DNA of 64,000 nucleotides, from positions 7,860,847 through 7,924,846 of the forward strand of contig NC_082599.1 of the NCBI RefSeq assembly GCF_030936135.1, given 5' to 3'. The translations under genes and the position numbers were made by a program. Below the pieces are notes generated by a model. That model saw only the letters and a list, made by a program, of their open reading frames with translations, made no database searches and had not been told where the DNA came from. The first letter of the stretch is position 1, and the number at the start of each line of letters is the position of its first letter. This DNA is from Gavia stellata. Its lineage: Eukaryota; Chordata; Aves; Gaviiformes; Gaviidae. Of the stretch, positions 1 through 13,700 are shown in pieces.

Positions 1-3000
1 CTGGATGTTCTTCACCACATGAGTTTTTGGGAGAGACAATTGTTTGAGGTATTTTGGAAACTTACTTTTGGCAGCTGTGTTGCTTTTCATAAATGGATGG
101 GAAAAATACGGTAGACCCTTCAAGCCTAGTCTCAATTACCAGGAAAATCTGTGAGGAACTTTATTACGAAACAATTCTTCTTGATATGTTTAAATCATAG
201 ATTTTTTTTTTAATGGCAATTAGTATTTTTGTTTGCATTTGAATGAATAAGTAGAAATGGGTTTTAACTATACCGTGCAAACAGCAATTTATTGGTGACT
301 GGACTCAGTGTTACAGTATTTATTGCATAGGTGAAAATTATTCTTACGAGCCCATTGACATTATTTAGATAATGCAATTCTGCTTTTTTGATTTAAGTTG
401 CTTCTGTCTAACTCTTCAAACCTGCTAGCTCTGCTTGCATTAGCAGAGCTTTAGGGCTGTTGAGTTAAAAACATATATAATCTGTTTCTCTCATGCGGCA
501 TGTATCAGGGTTGAGAAAGATTCTAATACTTTGGATTTGAAAGGCATATCCTTTGTATCTCCTGTATTCAGGAACAGCTTGTCTGCATTAAAAAAAAAGG
601 GAGGGAAAAACGTGGAAAAAAAAGAAGAAAAAAAGAATGGTTTGGCTTTGCTTAAGTTTCAAAATCTTGTTTGGAGAAACCAGCTGGGAGAGGACGGATG
701 TTTAAGACAATCATCAGGGTATTGTGACCATGCATAGGCAGTCAGAGACAGTTGTTGGGTAAATTGGCAAAGCGTGTTTCCTAGAAGACTTCACAGAACT
801 GGAGAGTGAAATAGTCTGGACAGGGTAAGGCTTTTATTCACTGTGTCTAGATGGCTTGCAGAAGAAAGACGTACATAGGGAGATGGATGAGGTAAGAATC
901 AAGGGCCAAGTGGCTGCCTCAGTGAACTGACTGTTTCCTCCTGGGTCCTTGCGACCAGCTGAATTATTCTCTCCTTCCTTCCTCTGGTGTGTATCAAAGT
1001 GGTTCTTTTTTTGTTCCATGCTGAAATGAGTGAAGGGATACTTGTTTCTTAGTATATTGAGGAGAGGCAGAGTTGTATTGATGTGATTGTGCTTTGTATG
1101 CATAAAAGTATAGGGTTGGAAGGGTTCTCCTGGTTCCTCAGAGCAGGTCTGAAGCAGGACTGGCATTGCTTAGGACTTGAAAACCTACTGTGGCCTCTTT
1201 GATGAAACACATCTGTAAGAAGTGATGGTCAACCTAAAACTGTCTAAAACTGGAGTGTGCAGCTCTGATGCAGATTGTGACTTCTGTGGCTGCTTAAATG
1301 GTAGAAGTGGTTGAAATCCATAGGACAGTAGTTCTGTAAATGCATATGTGTTGGTGAATAAAGTAAACTAATAAGCCTCAATGTGCTTTTTGTAGGCAGG
1401 GTTTAAATTTTTTCCTTACTGCCTTCAAAAGTGTCTAACAAAACATTTGGTACTTAAAGAAAATAAATAATGAGTCCGTATTTTCCTGCCAAATGTATTA
1501 CTAAATGTCTTGGTTGAATAGCAAGCTACTGAAAGGGCCTAGTTTTCTGCATTGTGGAGGTTCTGTCATTTGATTTAAATGCAGTATTTCAGCCTTTGTA
1601 TCCTTTTACAAAACTGCGAAACAGTGGAGGAGGGGAAAAGAAGGTGAAACAGTTCTGCTCTAGCAAGGAGCATGTGGAAATAATACCATGCTCAGGTTTG
1701 TGTTTCTTGGCTTTGTAAGAGTAACCAAGTGTATGCTTTCAGCCTGGTCAGAGGGCTTTCTGGAGATGGAAGGGATGTACAGCAGTCTTTTCACTGTGGT
1801 GATTACTCATTTATCCCTTTCTCTTTAATTTGTGTATGCCTGATGTTGGTCACAGCAAACTTTAACTTTAGTGTGGCTAGAAGTGCCACAGCAGCAAGGT
1901 GGAGCTCCGAGCTGTAAGAGAGATGCAAGAAGCTGGGGAAATACTTAGTCCATGATGAATTCTGCCCTGCGTGCCTGTCTTCCTACTATTACCTGAGATA
2001 GCAAGGGTTATCTTTGGTTTTCCTGTGCGAGCTGTAGTGTAGATGTATCCTTAAACAGCTCTGAAATGAAAAGGTTCCTTCTCTGTTATAGTAATTTTTA
2101 TCTTATTAGAACAATTATGTTCCACAATGTAAGTGCATGTGCCATGATGTTAGGATTGTGCATCTGTGTTACCATAGTGAACGGAAAAACAACTCTAGCA
2201 GGTTTTGAGGAGCAGTATATTAGACTTGGACAAGTCTTACAGCAGATGACCTCCTCGTGGCCATGCAAAAAAAAAAAAAAAAAACCTGGCAAGCACCCAG
2301 ATCTTCTTTTATGGATAAGTATTAATTGTCTGCAGACTGTCAGGCAAGAATAACTATTATAATTAGAGGATACAACTGTTTATCTATTCTTGCTCTTTTG
2401 CAGCCTTGCATGCTTTTTCTGAGCCAGATTTGCCTTGCTATGATCATTGACCACTGCTCGCACAGGGAATAAGGCATTGGGGATAGGTGGTCTGTACCAC
2501 TCCAACTGGTGAACTCATTCTGCTAGCTAGAATGATGTTTTTTTAAATCATTTCTGCCCCCAGAGCATTTGTTGCCTGACTAATTTCATGGCCCTACAGC
2601 TAAGCAGCAAGATTTCTGTGTGACAGTGTTAGAGAAAGAGCCTGTTTCACAGAGCATACAATTCATCTGTATGCACAGGGTCAGTATGAGATTTAAACCC
2701 TGTTTAAGACCTTTTTAAGCTCCTTGGGCTTAACTGCTGCGTAGATTGTTGCCTTGCAGAAGTGAGGGAGTTTGACATGGCAAGAGTAATGGGTAGATTA
2801 TTTTTGAGGAGGTTTGGGTTTTTTGCTTTATTTTAATTTGTGGATATTTTATTTTTGGAAGGGAGACAATGACCTGCTGCAGTCTGGGAAATGTGAGCTT
2901 GAATTTTGACATGTATTCTTTTTGGATGCAAGTCACTTAGGACTCAGAATTACATTGCCAAAATAAGTGGGATCTTTATAGGTTTCTTTGGGATCATGCA

Positions 3001-4399
3001 TGCCTTCTACCTCTGTTTAGTAGTTTTTCATATTGAGAAAGGAATAATCTGTTTGTACTCGTAATGTTGTTGTGGTTTGTTCTTTGCCATGCTGACCTGA
3101 AGACTTCTGGTAGTTTCTGACTTTTTGAGAAGTCTGAAAAATGCATCAGCATAAACCCTTGACTCTTAAGCCAATAGTTTATTTTCTTCGAATAAATGTT
3201 TAGCTAATTAAAAGGTGATTAAATGGTTTGCTTTTTGTTACTATGCAAAGAATTTGTTGTGATTAGATAATGATGAGACAAATCTAATTCTTTGAGTTAG
3301 TGTTTTTCTCAGTTTTGGGAACTGAGCTGTATAGTTTGGGTTTTGGTTTTTTTTTTTTGTTTGGAACCTTTTTTAGATTTGAGACACTCCAGAAAGTTTA
3401 CCTGATTCTCCTGGGCCATATATAAAATGTCATCACCAGCTTCATATGCTTCTCTTCAGGGATTTGCTTACAATATTAATTTTCAATATAGCTTGGGGAA
3501 ATTGTGTTAGTGGATGGGTGCCTAAATTAAAACTCTGGCCTTGGTTGCTTCCTTCCAGCTCTAGGTGGGCATCTCCTCCAGGGAGTGTGGAAAGCTCTTC
3601 TGCAGTCAGCAGAGGCCTGCAGGAACCCAGTAAATTACTTTGGAACTTTTTGCTTTTTCCCTATCCATGTTTCCTTTCTTTCTGCAGACAAGAGTGTCTG
3701 TAAATGTGACTTATCTTGGTTCTATGTGTTGTTACATTGCACCCCATGACTTCTGGTATTTCTGGGATGCTCATGATGGCTGTTCTTGAATTTGGGGCAA
3801 GAAGGACTGAACTATGTAGCTTTTTGAATCTGTATTCTCTCATTCCATGCTTTAGGATAGGAACTGAACTACAAAAATGGACATGTCTGGACATACTCTT
3901 GGGCAGCTGGCTCCAGGTGGCCCTGCTTGAGCAAGGGGGTTGGACAAGGTGACCTCCAGAGGTCCCTTCCAACCTCAACCATTCTGTGATTCTGTGAAGA
4001 ATCAATTCCCTGCGTGTAGTATATTTAGTTGAACATTGACATGTTTAAATGAATGCAGGCACACAAGGAATGTACTGTTGTGGAAGAGAGATAATTATGT
4101 AACTATTATGAGGAAAAATTAATAATTTTTACCTTTAATTGGGATGTGTCACTGGGCTCTTAGTGATTGTTTGCTTCATGTTTTAAAGCGGTAGTATCCA
4201 CACAGAATGTGCAAACTGGTCATGTTTATTTTTGGAATGGGAAAGTGAAAAGGGATTTCATTCTTAAGGTCTGTGCTTAAAGTTTAAGTTTCAAAAATCA
4301 TTTAATGGAAGAGCAACCTATAGAATGCATTTCCTAATTTATCCGCCTGATGAGGTAACAGGCAGCACTCTCAAAATGTGTGTTTTCACTCTCTTTCAG
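1..4399 (+). other. GALNT11: GALNT11 5' intron or upstream flank
   Basis: This stretch lies upstream of the first coding exon and ends in a good acceptor (pyrimidine-rich run then CAG at 4397-4399), so its right part is intron. The GALNT11 promoter and any non-coding first exon were not recognised and are probably outside the window: there is no CpG-rich segment here. It holds a run of about 19 A at 2266-2284, AG-rich sequence near 590-640 and a CR1 3' end at 3878-3998. The short open frames look random. Confidence 0.6.
3878..3998 (+). mobile_element. CR1 LINE 3' end fragment
   Basis: The sequence follows the 3' terminal part of avian CR1 elements: a CTGGCTCCAGGTGGCC-like block, a GTTGGACAAGGTGACCTCC block, CCCTTCCAACCTCAACC, and the tail ATTCTGTGATTCTGTGA. 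It is truncated at the 5' end to about 120 bp, as is usual for CR1. It has the same orientation as GALNT11. Confidence 0.92.
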
Positions 4400-4409
4400 G
4401 TAATTGAGA

Positions 4410-4430
4410 ATGGGTCCTCAACGATGCTAA
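4410..4430 (+). promoter_or_regulatory. Upstream ORF 1 in GALNT11 5' leader
   Basis: Within the 5' UTR part of the first coding exon (from 4400) there is an ATG at 4410 with A at -3 and G at +4. It opens a six-codon frame ending at TAA 4428-4430, seven bases before the GALNT11 start. The context is as strong as that of the main ATG, so some ribosomes would be expected to start here if the mature mRNA contains this leader. Translation is inferred, not shown. Confidence 0.5.
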
Positions 4431-4492
4431 GTCTACAATGGGAAGTGTCACACTTCGCTATTTCTGCTATGGGTGCCTTTTCACATCCGTGA
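4424..4492 (+). promoter_or_regulatory. Upstream ORF 2, overlapping the GALNT11 start
   Basis: A second upstream ATG at 4424 (A at -3, C at +4) is out of frame with GALNT11. It reads 22 codons through the main ATG to TGA at 4490-4492. An overlapping upstream ORF normally lowers initiation at the downstream start. Its use in vivo is inference. Confidence 0.4.
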
Positions 4493-4732
4493 CCTGGACA
4501 CTTCTGCTCTTTGTTTATTTCAACTTCAGTGAAGAGAACCAGTCCTTCAAGAATGTGCCCGTCAAGGGGCTGGAACCTCAGAGGCCATTTCCAAAAAAAT
4601 TCTACCCCCGTTTTACACGGGGGCCTGTTCATATACCTGAATTGCAACAGAAAGAGAATAAGATAGGAAATCCTCTTGGAAATCATGTCCAGGACCCAGT
4701 TAAGGGGGAGGTGGAATTCTCTCCTGAAATGG
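4438..4732 (+). CDS. GALNT11: GALNT11 coding exon 1
   Basis: Encodes residues 1-98 plus one base: a short cytosolic tail, a hydrophobic anchor (about 8-28, type II topology) and a proline-rich stem including [11 protein letters not shown]. The exon itself begins at 4400 with 38 bases of 5' UTR. Donor GGTAAGT at 4733. Confidence 0.95.
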
Positions 4733-7700
4733 GTAAGTGGTTTTCAGTGCTGGTGACAAAATCATTAAAACAGTAGAAGAAATGAGATATTAAGGTTGGT
4801 TGGTTTGTTTGGTTTTTTAAAGGATGGCAGGGAAAATTGTGTAATGAATTAGTTTTGTTTGTTAAAGTGCAGGTGGTACTAGTGGCTCTCTTCATTAGGA
4901 ATTACTTGAAATTTATTCTATTGTGTTTAATCCAAAATATACTATACCTAATATTTACAGCTGTGCTGTGTAAATGCTAATGAGGAGGACTGGATTACAG
5001 CAAGGTGTCTACCCTTGATGTAGTTTTTGCTTTTGGAAGGTTCAGTGTGTGCTTGTTTCATATCTTACTCCTGTGTTGACTCGGCTCAAATACATGAACT
5101 TTTATTAGCCACAGAGAAACCCTACTCATATGCAGTAATTAAAAATAGCTTGATAACAATACACAGTGAAGAGGACCCATTGATTTGGAGAATATCCTTG
5201 GAGTACTAAATCATCTACAAAAAATGTGTGTGGGACAAATTATAACGAAAGATTTATTGAGATGACAGTGGTTAGGGCCAAATCCTGCTTACTTTGCACC
5301 AACAAAGGTCTGTGTGTTTCGTTGGAGCATATTTAATCAATGAGATGATTTGGGTTTGTCTTCCAAACTAAAATGCTTTGTATATTTAACTGCTTACAGC
5401 TTAGTGTTAGCTGTTGTGTTCAGATATGCAAACTGAGGCATGTTGCATACTGGCCTACAAACTTGCTTTAAGTGTGGAGGCAGACGTTGAGTGTTCTGGT
5501 ACCAGTGTCTGCTGCTTTGGGAATTATGGCATAGTGCCCTTCATAGCCAGGAGTGTAATACTCATATCTGATTGAAGTCCTCTGTCATTGCCTTGGATGA
5601 ATGCTGGATCACCAACTTCAAGAGTTTATAGAACTTTACCAAACTTCAGTTTCCAAGTTGGTCGTCAGATGTGTGGGAATATATAGGAAAAATGCCAATT
5701 CACGTTGCCCTGTGGCATTACAAATGTTTATCAGTTCAGTGCAAAAAGCACGAGAGCCAAATGAGGTGAAGGCCAGTCCAGAGGTGGCCGTTTCTTTCCA
5801 ACTCTTCGGTACTGGCCAGGAAAGAAATTGGACCTTTTTAACTGAGAAGTCCCTTGATCTTCAAACCAAGTGACTGACTGGTTTGGTTGGTGAAAGCCAA
5901 AGGGAATTATAGTGCCAGGATAAATTCCACATGAATCATCAGGAGGCGGCTCGCTCTGTGTTAGAATTAGATCAGGTGGTGCAGGAAAAGGCTTCCTGTC
6001 TATCTAGGGTAGAGCAGTGATAAACACACAAAGCAAAAAAAAAAAAAATGAAAGAGTTTGGCATATGATAGCCAAAACCAAACTGTCATCTGGTAGAACA
6101 ATCTCTTTTTTATTTTTTTTTAATCTGGGAGAGCCACATAACACTGCTGAAGTAAAGCCTAAACTGATGTTTCAATTGGAAACCCCTTATTTTCCAAGGG
6201 CTTTCATCTGCTGTTTGGACTGAAATCGTTCAGGCCTTTTGCATGCATTTTGGATATTGTTCTTCATGAGAATGTTTTAAAAATATTAGCATTCCTTCTT
6301 ATCTATATTCAGAAGATCAGAAAAAAGTAGTTAGTGATTGGTTATGAATGGATTGTAGAATGAAACATTTGGTATGTGGTTCTTAAGCTCGTCCTTGGTA
6401 TAAAAAAAATGTTTTAAGTTGACCCAGTGGCACAGTGTTACTGTGATGCTGAGTATTTAAGAATGATTGAGCTGGGTGTCTGAACTGGCAAGCCAGAAAC
6501 CTTACTTTGGAAATGCACATGGTTCAAATGAGGACTGAGTGACTGCTTTAGACTGTTGGTGCTGGAAGAGTGGCACTGCATTGTGAACAAACATCATTCC
6601 TGTCCCCGTGATGCAACTTATCTGCAGTGGGAGCACTCATCCGTGAGCATGATAGCGTCAGTCACCACAAAACACACTATGTGGGTGTATCCCACGTCTT
6701 TTCCAGATAAGACTACCCAGCACTTCCCACTTGCTCCTGCACAAATGTCAAGACATCTACTCTTGAAGTGTCTGATGGTGCAGCTGCATTGCCACTGCTG
6801 TACTAAAGACTAAAAGTGAGAGATGGAAAATGTAAATTGTGGGAATGTGGATGCACAGAATTCCCTCTAGAAGGTCATCTTATACCTGTAGGTAGACTTT
6901 GTTGCTGAAACGCAACTGGTGGTGACACAGCTGTGCTCTGAAGGCCAACCAGGACTACTTGTTTGAAAAGGAAGAAAGCTTCAAAACTTTTTAAATGACC
7001 TTTTCTGTTCTGTTTTTTAACCCATCTCATTTTCTCTGGGCTTGAGCTCAGCTGGCTTTTGCATAGCTGTTGAAAACTGGAGAACACGAGGCATGAAGAG
7101 AGGCTGAGAGGATTTGGTTTATTCTGCCTTAGAGAGAAGGCTGAGGGGTGAGATTTTATTGCTGTCAAGAGCAACTTAATGGGAGGCTGTAGGGAAGATG
7201 GAGACAGACTCTTTCCAGAGGTGCATGGGATTATGATAAGAAGTTAAAGCAAGGAGATTTCTGTTAGATAAGAGGAAAAACACTTTCAGTGTCATGGTGG
7301 TCAAATGTATGAACAAGGATATGAAGTTGTAGAATCGCCATCCTTGGAGATACTGGAGGCTTTCAAAACTTAACTGGACAAGTTCTGAGCAACCTGATCT
7401 AGTTGGACCTAGTTTGAGCAGAGGATTAGACCATATGTCCCTTCCAGCCTAAATTAGTCTATGATTCTATGAAACATAGTATCCTGCATGTATGGTAGCA
7501 TGTGAATGAGGAGCCCCCTTGTTAATTATTTTCTGCAGATTTTGAACCATAGGGAGATGATGGGCAGGGTGGAAGGAGATAAATTACATGATCCTCGCTC
7601 ACTTACACTGAAATGTCAGTGAAATTGCCTCTGTAGCTTGATAATAGCTGGAGAGGATGTATGCATCTCGTTCTGTGCAGCCAGCTGAACAGAGGCAATA

Positions 7701-10700
7701 AAAAGTCATTGCTCTGCTACGTGAATTGTTGCAGAAGTGGCTAGCAGACACAGCTGGTGGCTACCACTCCCCTCTTCTCCCTCCTTTTTTTCTGTAGAAG
7801 AGTTGAGTAAGGACCATAATATTTTGTTTCTGTTCACACTGGTGAGTATATGGCTCAGTGAGAGAGAAGCCCATGGCACTGAGTCAAGGCAGGCAGGATG
7901 GCATTGAGGATTTCAACCTTGGCCTCTAGCAGTGTACTTATTTATAGCAGCAACTGCTGCCTCTGCCATGCTCAGCAACAGTTGATGCTTCTGCTAAAAT
8001 AATCAATAGAGAAAGAGCTAGCTCTGTTGCTATTTTACTTGTTTATATCACCTGGGACTTTGACAGCAAGAATTTTACAGTTTTTTCTTAGCTATTTTTA
8101 TGTTACTGCAGACTTGAGAAAACAGCATGAAATTGGAGTTGCTATTGTGAGGGTTTTTCTACCATTGTAAATGTATTTTGTCTCTCAAAAATCCCATTAC
8201 AGACCCTTCATCTGTATGGATAGGTGCTGATGCATTGTGTGCCAAAGTCTATCCTCTGTTGCTTGTTTGATGTTGGTTTTTAGGTGGTGCTAAGAATTAG
8301 AGGCCATTTAAGTGAAGGGAGTCTGTCTGGTAAGGCAATAAACACAATGGAGCCATCAGTCTTTGGAGAATGATTTCATTTTATTATAGCTGCAAGGGCT
8401 ACTCAAAGTACCGCCTATTTGTGAGCGATAACAAAAATAGTTGCACAAAAACACACATTGCGAAACTAGAGGGATTTTTGAAGAACATAATGGGTTTTAG
8501 GGGAGGTTAAAGCATATGTTTCAATCCTTGATTGTTTCCAAAGGATATTTTTGAGCCTGTTAACTGATCTTGGTGTGTTTTTTTCGCAGGAATGATTTTT
8601 AATGAAGAAGATCAGGAAGTAAGAGACTTGGGCTATCAGAAGCATGCTTTCAATATGCTTATCAGTAATCGGCTGGGATACCACAGGGAGGTGCCTGACA
8701 CAAGAGATGCGAAGTATGTACTAATTTTTGGAGAGAACATGGTATAATTTCATATGTTTGAGGACTCGTTCGCATTATACCTGATGTAGTATTTAACATT
8801 TTTGGTATTACATTCCTGTTAGATACTGATTCAGCCTCCTGTGTTGCTGAAGGCAGATTTTCAGCTGTTTAAACAGGAGTGCTTGAGATTAGGATTTCTA
8901 TTCTTTGGACTCTTTTGTCTTTTTTGACTGAATATTGTTTCTGGAGATACAATTTTTTGCCAGCTGGAAAAGGTAAAGCCCCACAGAAACCAGGCTCCGT
9001 GAAAAAAAGAAAGACTGTTACTCCCTGAAAGCAAAGTGTTTTACTGATTCTTAATTCACTTTAAGAATGCTTAATGAAGAACCAGATTGGATATACACTT
9101 ATTGAAACTTTTATCATCTTAATTTAGATGTTGTGAGTAGTAGGATTGGCAGACAGCTATTTTGATAGAAAAAAGATTCTGAAAATAATACTTTAAATAA
9201 AAGTCAATGTGGAAAAGACCTAGGAATCAAACTTTCTTTCCAGCAATACTAAGATTACATGTCCTATATCTCTCTCATCTTGCTAGCTGTGTACTCAGTT
9301 ACTTAAAGCACGCTATAATATTTTTGTTTTTTGAAGCTTCATTTTGAGATACTCAGTGCTGTAACTACCAGAAGAGATGCTATAATTCTGTTTGGTACCT
9401 TTGGAAGATGGACATTAAATGTTCCAGTGTCCAAGTTAATGAGAGACTTTCCCCTTTTGTACTATTCCACATTTGTTTTAAGCCTACAGAGGATAAGATA
9501 GAAGAATGACTGATGACAAAGGCTCTCTGTTTCTCAGTTAAAGTCCTTGCTTGATATCTGGATTGCACTGCTCTGAATACTTTCTATTAAAAAGCAGATA
9601 TTTTTTTCCTATAATCTGTCAGATGCATATGGGGGGAAAAAACCCACCACTGTAACAACAACAAAAACCCCAACGTTGAACTGAAAAATAAATAAACCTG
9701 CATCTGTTTTTCTAGTGGTTTCTCTGGTGTGGTTAAATGTAATGCATCGTACTTGCTGAAATGTCTCTCCCAAGAGCAAAGTTCATTTCAAGTCAATGAA
9801 GACTTTTCTTGTATACTTCTGGGTTTTCATTTATTGTTCCTTATTTTTATTGGATTCTGTCATGCCTGGCATCTTCATATGGCATTAATCTGTGATACTG
9901 TGCCATATTAGAGTATGGAAAAAAATTGAAATATGGAGAGAGAAAGAAAGAATGACCTTCTGCTTTGAGTGGGATGCAGTTTGCAGATTAAGATGCTTAG
10001 ACAGCTGCATGTTAGTCAGTTGTCTCTGGTTTTGTTATAACTAGCAGAGATCCAGTCAATGCAGTTAATGGAGCATGCAGAGCTCTTCAGCTGACAAAAT
10101 GCACTTGTCAGCCTTAGGGTAAGCTGACTCCACATGTACTCCACTGACAGCAGTGACTAGACTTAAGTGTCTTAATCTGCAGCCTGAATCCCAGCCTTGG
10201 TTGTCTAAATAGGTATTGAGCACCACTGGAGGTATTCTGGGATATCCAACCTAGTCTCCAGCAGCTGGCCAATAAAGTTGTGGGTTTTTTGTAGGCCTCA
10301 TGTCATATTTGCCATTCCTGTACATGTCTGAGGTACCCAAGGGTACTAGACAGTGTTTTCACAGCTGAAACAAGCCCTTAATGTTTCCTGTTGTTTATGT
10401 CTTGAGGATCTGTGATTCTCACTCCTACCCCAATCCGTCATATCCTCTGTTTTCTAACAAGTAGCAATGTTAATTATAAGCCTGTGTTATGTGGAGAGTA
10501 ACTGACTATTCTGAGCCCTACTGCCGATGTTACATGCCTGGGCTCTTTATGTTCAAGTTAAGGGTTCTTCCTACACATGCAATGTTTGCTTGTTATTTAT
10601 GAAGTTTCACTAGTGACCTAGCCCTATGGAAATCCCACCGAAAATAAAGTGATAACTACTATATTTCTGTTTGCAGATGTAGAGAGAAGTCCTACCCTGC

Positions 10701-13700
10701 TGATCTGCCATCTGCCAGTGTTGTTATCTGTTTCTACAATGAAGCGCTTTCTGCCCTACTTCGCACAGTACATAGTGTCCTGGATCGCACTCCTGCACAC
10801 CTTCTTCATGAAATTATTTTGGTAGATGACAACAGTGAATTGGGTGAGAGAACCTTTCAGTAATATTTTTGGTCAGTGCTTATACTTCTTGACCTTCTTG
10901 TCTGTTCCTGTGCTTTACTGAGTGCTCAAAATAAAGATGTGGAAGCCATGATGCAAAACCAATTTGTACTGCAGTCCATCTCCAAAAAGTGCCAGGCAGT
11001 ACAGATGCGTGATGTTCTGAGAAGCCCACAGTGACATCCACTTTGACACCGGTGCCATTTTGCTGATGAGCTTTGTATCATACAGACTTGAAAATTCAAA
11101 AACAGGTTTTGAAGCTAATAACGAGGAGTGTGTATTTGCGGAGGGGGTGATTAAGCAGTTGTTTATAGTTTAGCTGTCTTTAACAGTACCTTGCTTGGGC
11201 TGCTCTGGTGCTCAGAGCAGATTACACTGATCTTCCCTTAAACTTTGTGGGCCAATACTAACTGTGAATGCATCTGAAAAGAATTGAATGCACATAGTCT
11301 CAGCTGCGGTCTTGCAAATAAGTTGATGTGGCACTATGGAAACAGTGTGTCAGTGGTTTTGTACTTGCTCAGCGTTTCAGACGGGCGGCGTGCTGGGACG
11401 GGGGCTCGGCCTTTGCTGAAGGGCTCTGCGTGGCTCTCGCACAGCCTCTTGTGGCCACCCTAGGAGTAGCTGTCCCTGGCTCTTGGTGGAGCAGCCTCTA
11501 CTCCCTCGGTCTGGGAGGGGCCCTAGAGGGGTAAAACTTGCAGAATTGCTTTACTGTTGCTGAAAGATTGATGCTTCGGCATTTTTCTCTCAAACGATGG
11601 ACAAGGCAAAGACAGACACGCAATTCAAGCCTTTTGGCACTTCAAAAGCAAAATGCCTGTTGAAGAACGTGTTAGTGTAGCAGTACTTGCAAGCAGGACC
11701 GTGCAAGTTCCCTCCTTGCATCTGTACAAGTCCACAACTTTTTGCATTTTTAAAATTATTTTTAGATCGTATTTTTTTCAGTACGTATAATTAGTTCTCT
11801 TGGTCTCATCATTTGGTTTCTGGATTAAGGTCTCACTTGCTCTAGTGAGAGAGACTGATTTTAGATATGTATAATGGAGAATGAAGTTCTCTTGTTAAGC
11901 AGCTAGTTTATTTCTCTGAGGTCAGATCAAATGTTAAGATACAAGAGGGACAGTGTTTGATCTTTGTTCTTTTGCTGATGATAATGCGTAATATCTAAAA
12001 GCTTGTTTTGTGTTTTGGAAGCAATATACACTCTTTGCTACAAAGTCTCTTGTGCAATTTGTTGTTTTAAATTTTCGTAACATTCATATTCAGAACTAAG
12101 CTTACTTCAAAACCCCGTCTTTTGAATACGGTAATGCATTTAGTTAATGCTTCTGTTTAGGCAGTAATACCATCACTCTTCCGGTCTGTTGCTAATTTGA
12201 AGGCCAAATTAGGTTCAAAACCTTCAAGTAGCTACTTTTGCCTTTCTGACTTCAAATGAACATGTTTTAAAGCCGAAAATGGGAGGAGATATTGCTGCTC
12301 TCAGTGATGATGATACTACCAATGTTTGCACTGCTGCTTAATTATAATGGATGGAATTTTACAGCTGAAGAAAAACAAAGCTGGTTTGGTGACTGAGGAA
12401 ATGGACAAAGACTTTGGCTATGCCATGGATCTTATGTGAACTTGGGCAAATTGCTTTAATCTCTATGACTCTTTGATTATTTTTATTTAAATTCATTTTC
12501 CCTTCATTACATACTTCCTGAAATGGTACCTTAGGTGAAATTCTGCCTATTTCTTCAGCTTTAAATATAGGAGCTCTGCTGCACGTCAGTGCTGTTGTGC
12601 AAAGCTTGGGTCTTTGCATCTGGTTTTGCCTCAAAGCTTCTTACACTCAATCATCAACAGTCTTACTAGCTAAGCAGGCATTTCCACGGCTCAGCTGAGC
12701 CCACTGTTACATTTTTCTTTCCCTTTGCTGCAAGGCAGGATTTCTTTTTCTAGTACAAGCACTTTCTCCCTGATTTAGGCTTTACCTGCAGGACATGTTG
12801 AAGGCTGTTACTGGAGGCATTCTTCTACCCAGAAGAAGAGACTGAAGAACAGAAAAGGAGCAAATTGTCTGCAACTCAGTACTTTGAAATAATAACACCC
12901 CTGACTCCCATCCTAGATTTCTCTTGTTTGGAAGAGCCTTCATTACATAGATATGGAGCAAGATAATGGCTAAAGTAATCTTTGGAGTCTCCAAAAAAAT
13001 CTTTCCTATTGTCTCTGACAGATTATGTTACATTCAAGACCACGGGAGAGAATTCCTATGACCCAACTGAATCCAGTCTGCATCTCTCCAGAGACTTTTC
13101 TTTATCCTAGAATATCCTCTAGCACCATATTTGCTATTTGGTACTGTATTGGCTTTGTGTGGCAACGTTTTGGTAGCGGGGGGGGCTACAGGGGTGGCTT
13201 CTGTGAGAAGATGCTAGAAGCTTCCCTCATGTCTGACAGAGCCAACGCCAGCTGCCTTCAAGACAGACCCACTGCCTGCCAAGGCCAAGCCAATCAGCGA
13301 CGGTGGTAGCGCCTCTGGGATAACATATTTAAGAAGGGGGGAAAAACCTGCATAACAGCAACTGCAGCAGAAGAGAGGAGTGAGACTATGTGAGAGAAAC
13401 AACTCTGCAGACACCCAGGTCAGTGAAGAAGGAGGGGGAGGAGGTGCTCCAGGCAGCAGAGCAGAGGTTCCCCTGCAGCCTGTGGAGAAGACCATGGTGA
13501 GGCAGGCTGTCCTCCTGCAGCCCACAGAGGTCCACAGTGGAGCAGATATCCACCTGCAGCCCATGGAGGACCCCACGCTGTAGCAGGTGGAGGCCTGAAG
13601 GAGGCTGTGATCCTGTGGGAAGCTCATGCTGGAGCAGGCTCCTAGCAGGACCTGTGACCCTGTGGAGAGAGGAGCCCACGCTGGAGCAGGTTTTCTGGCA

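Noticed and set aside
1081..1170. A GGGTTGGAAGGG block resembling a reversed CR1 tail
   Set aside because: Only about 12 bases match; the expected CATAGAATCATAGAATGG tail and the downstream blocks are missing or too degraded to call.
6540..6820. A segment with an 85-residue ORF that looked like a possible old repeat
   Set aside because: I could not match it to a repeat family, and there are no terminal repeats or target duplications.
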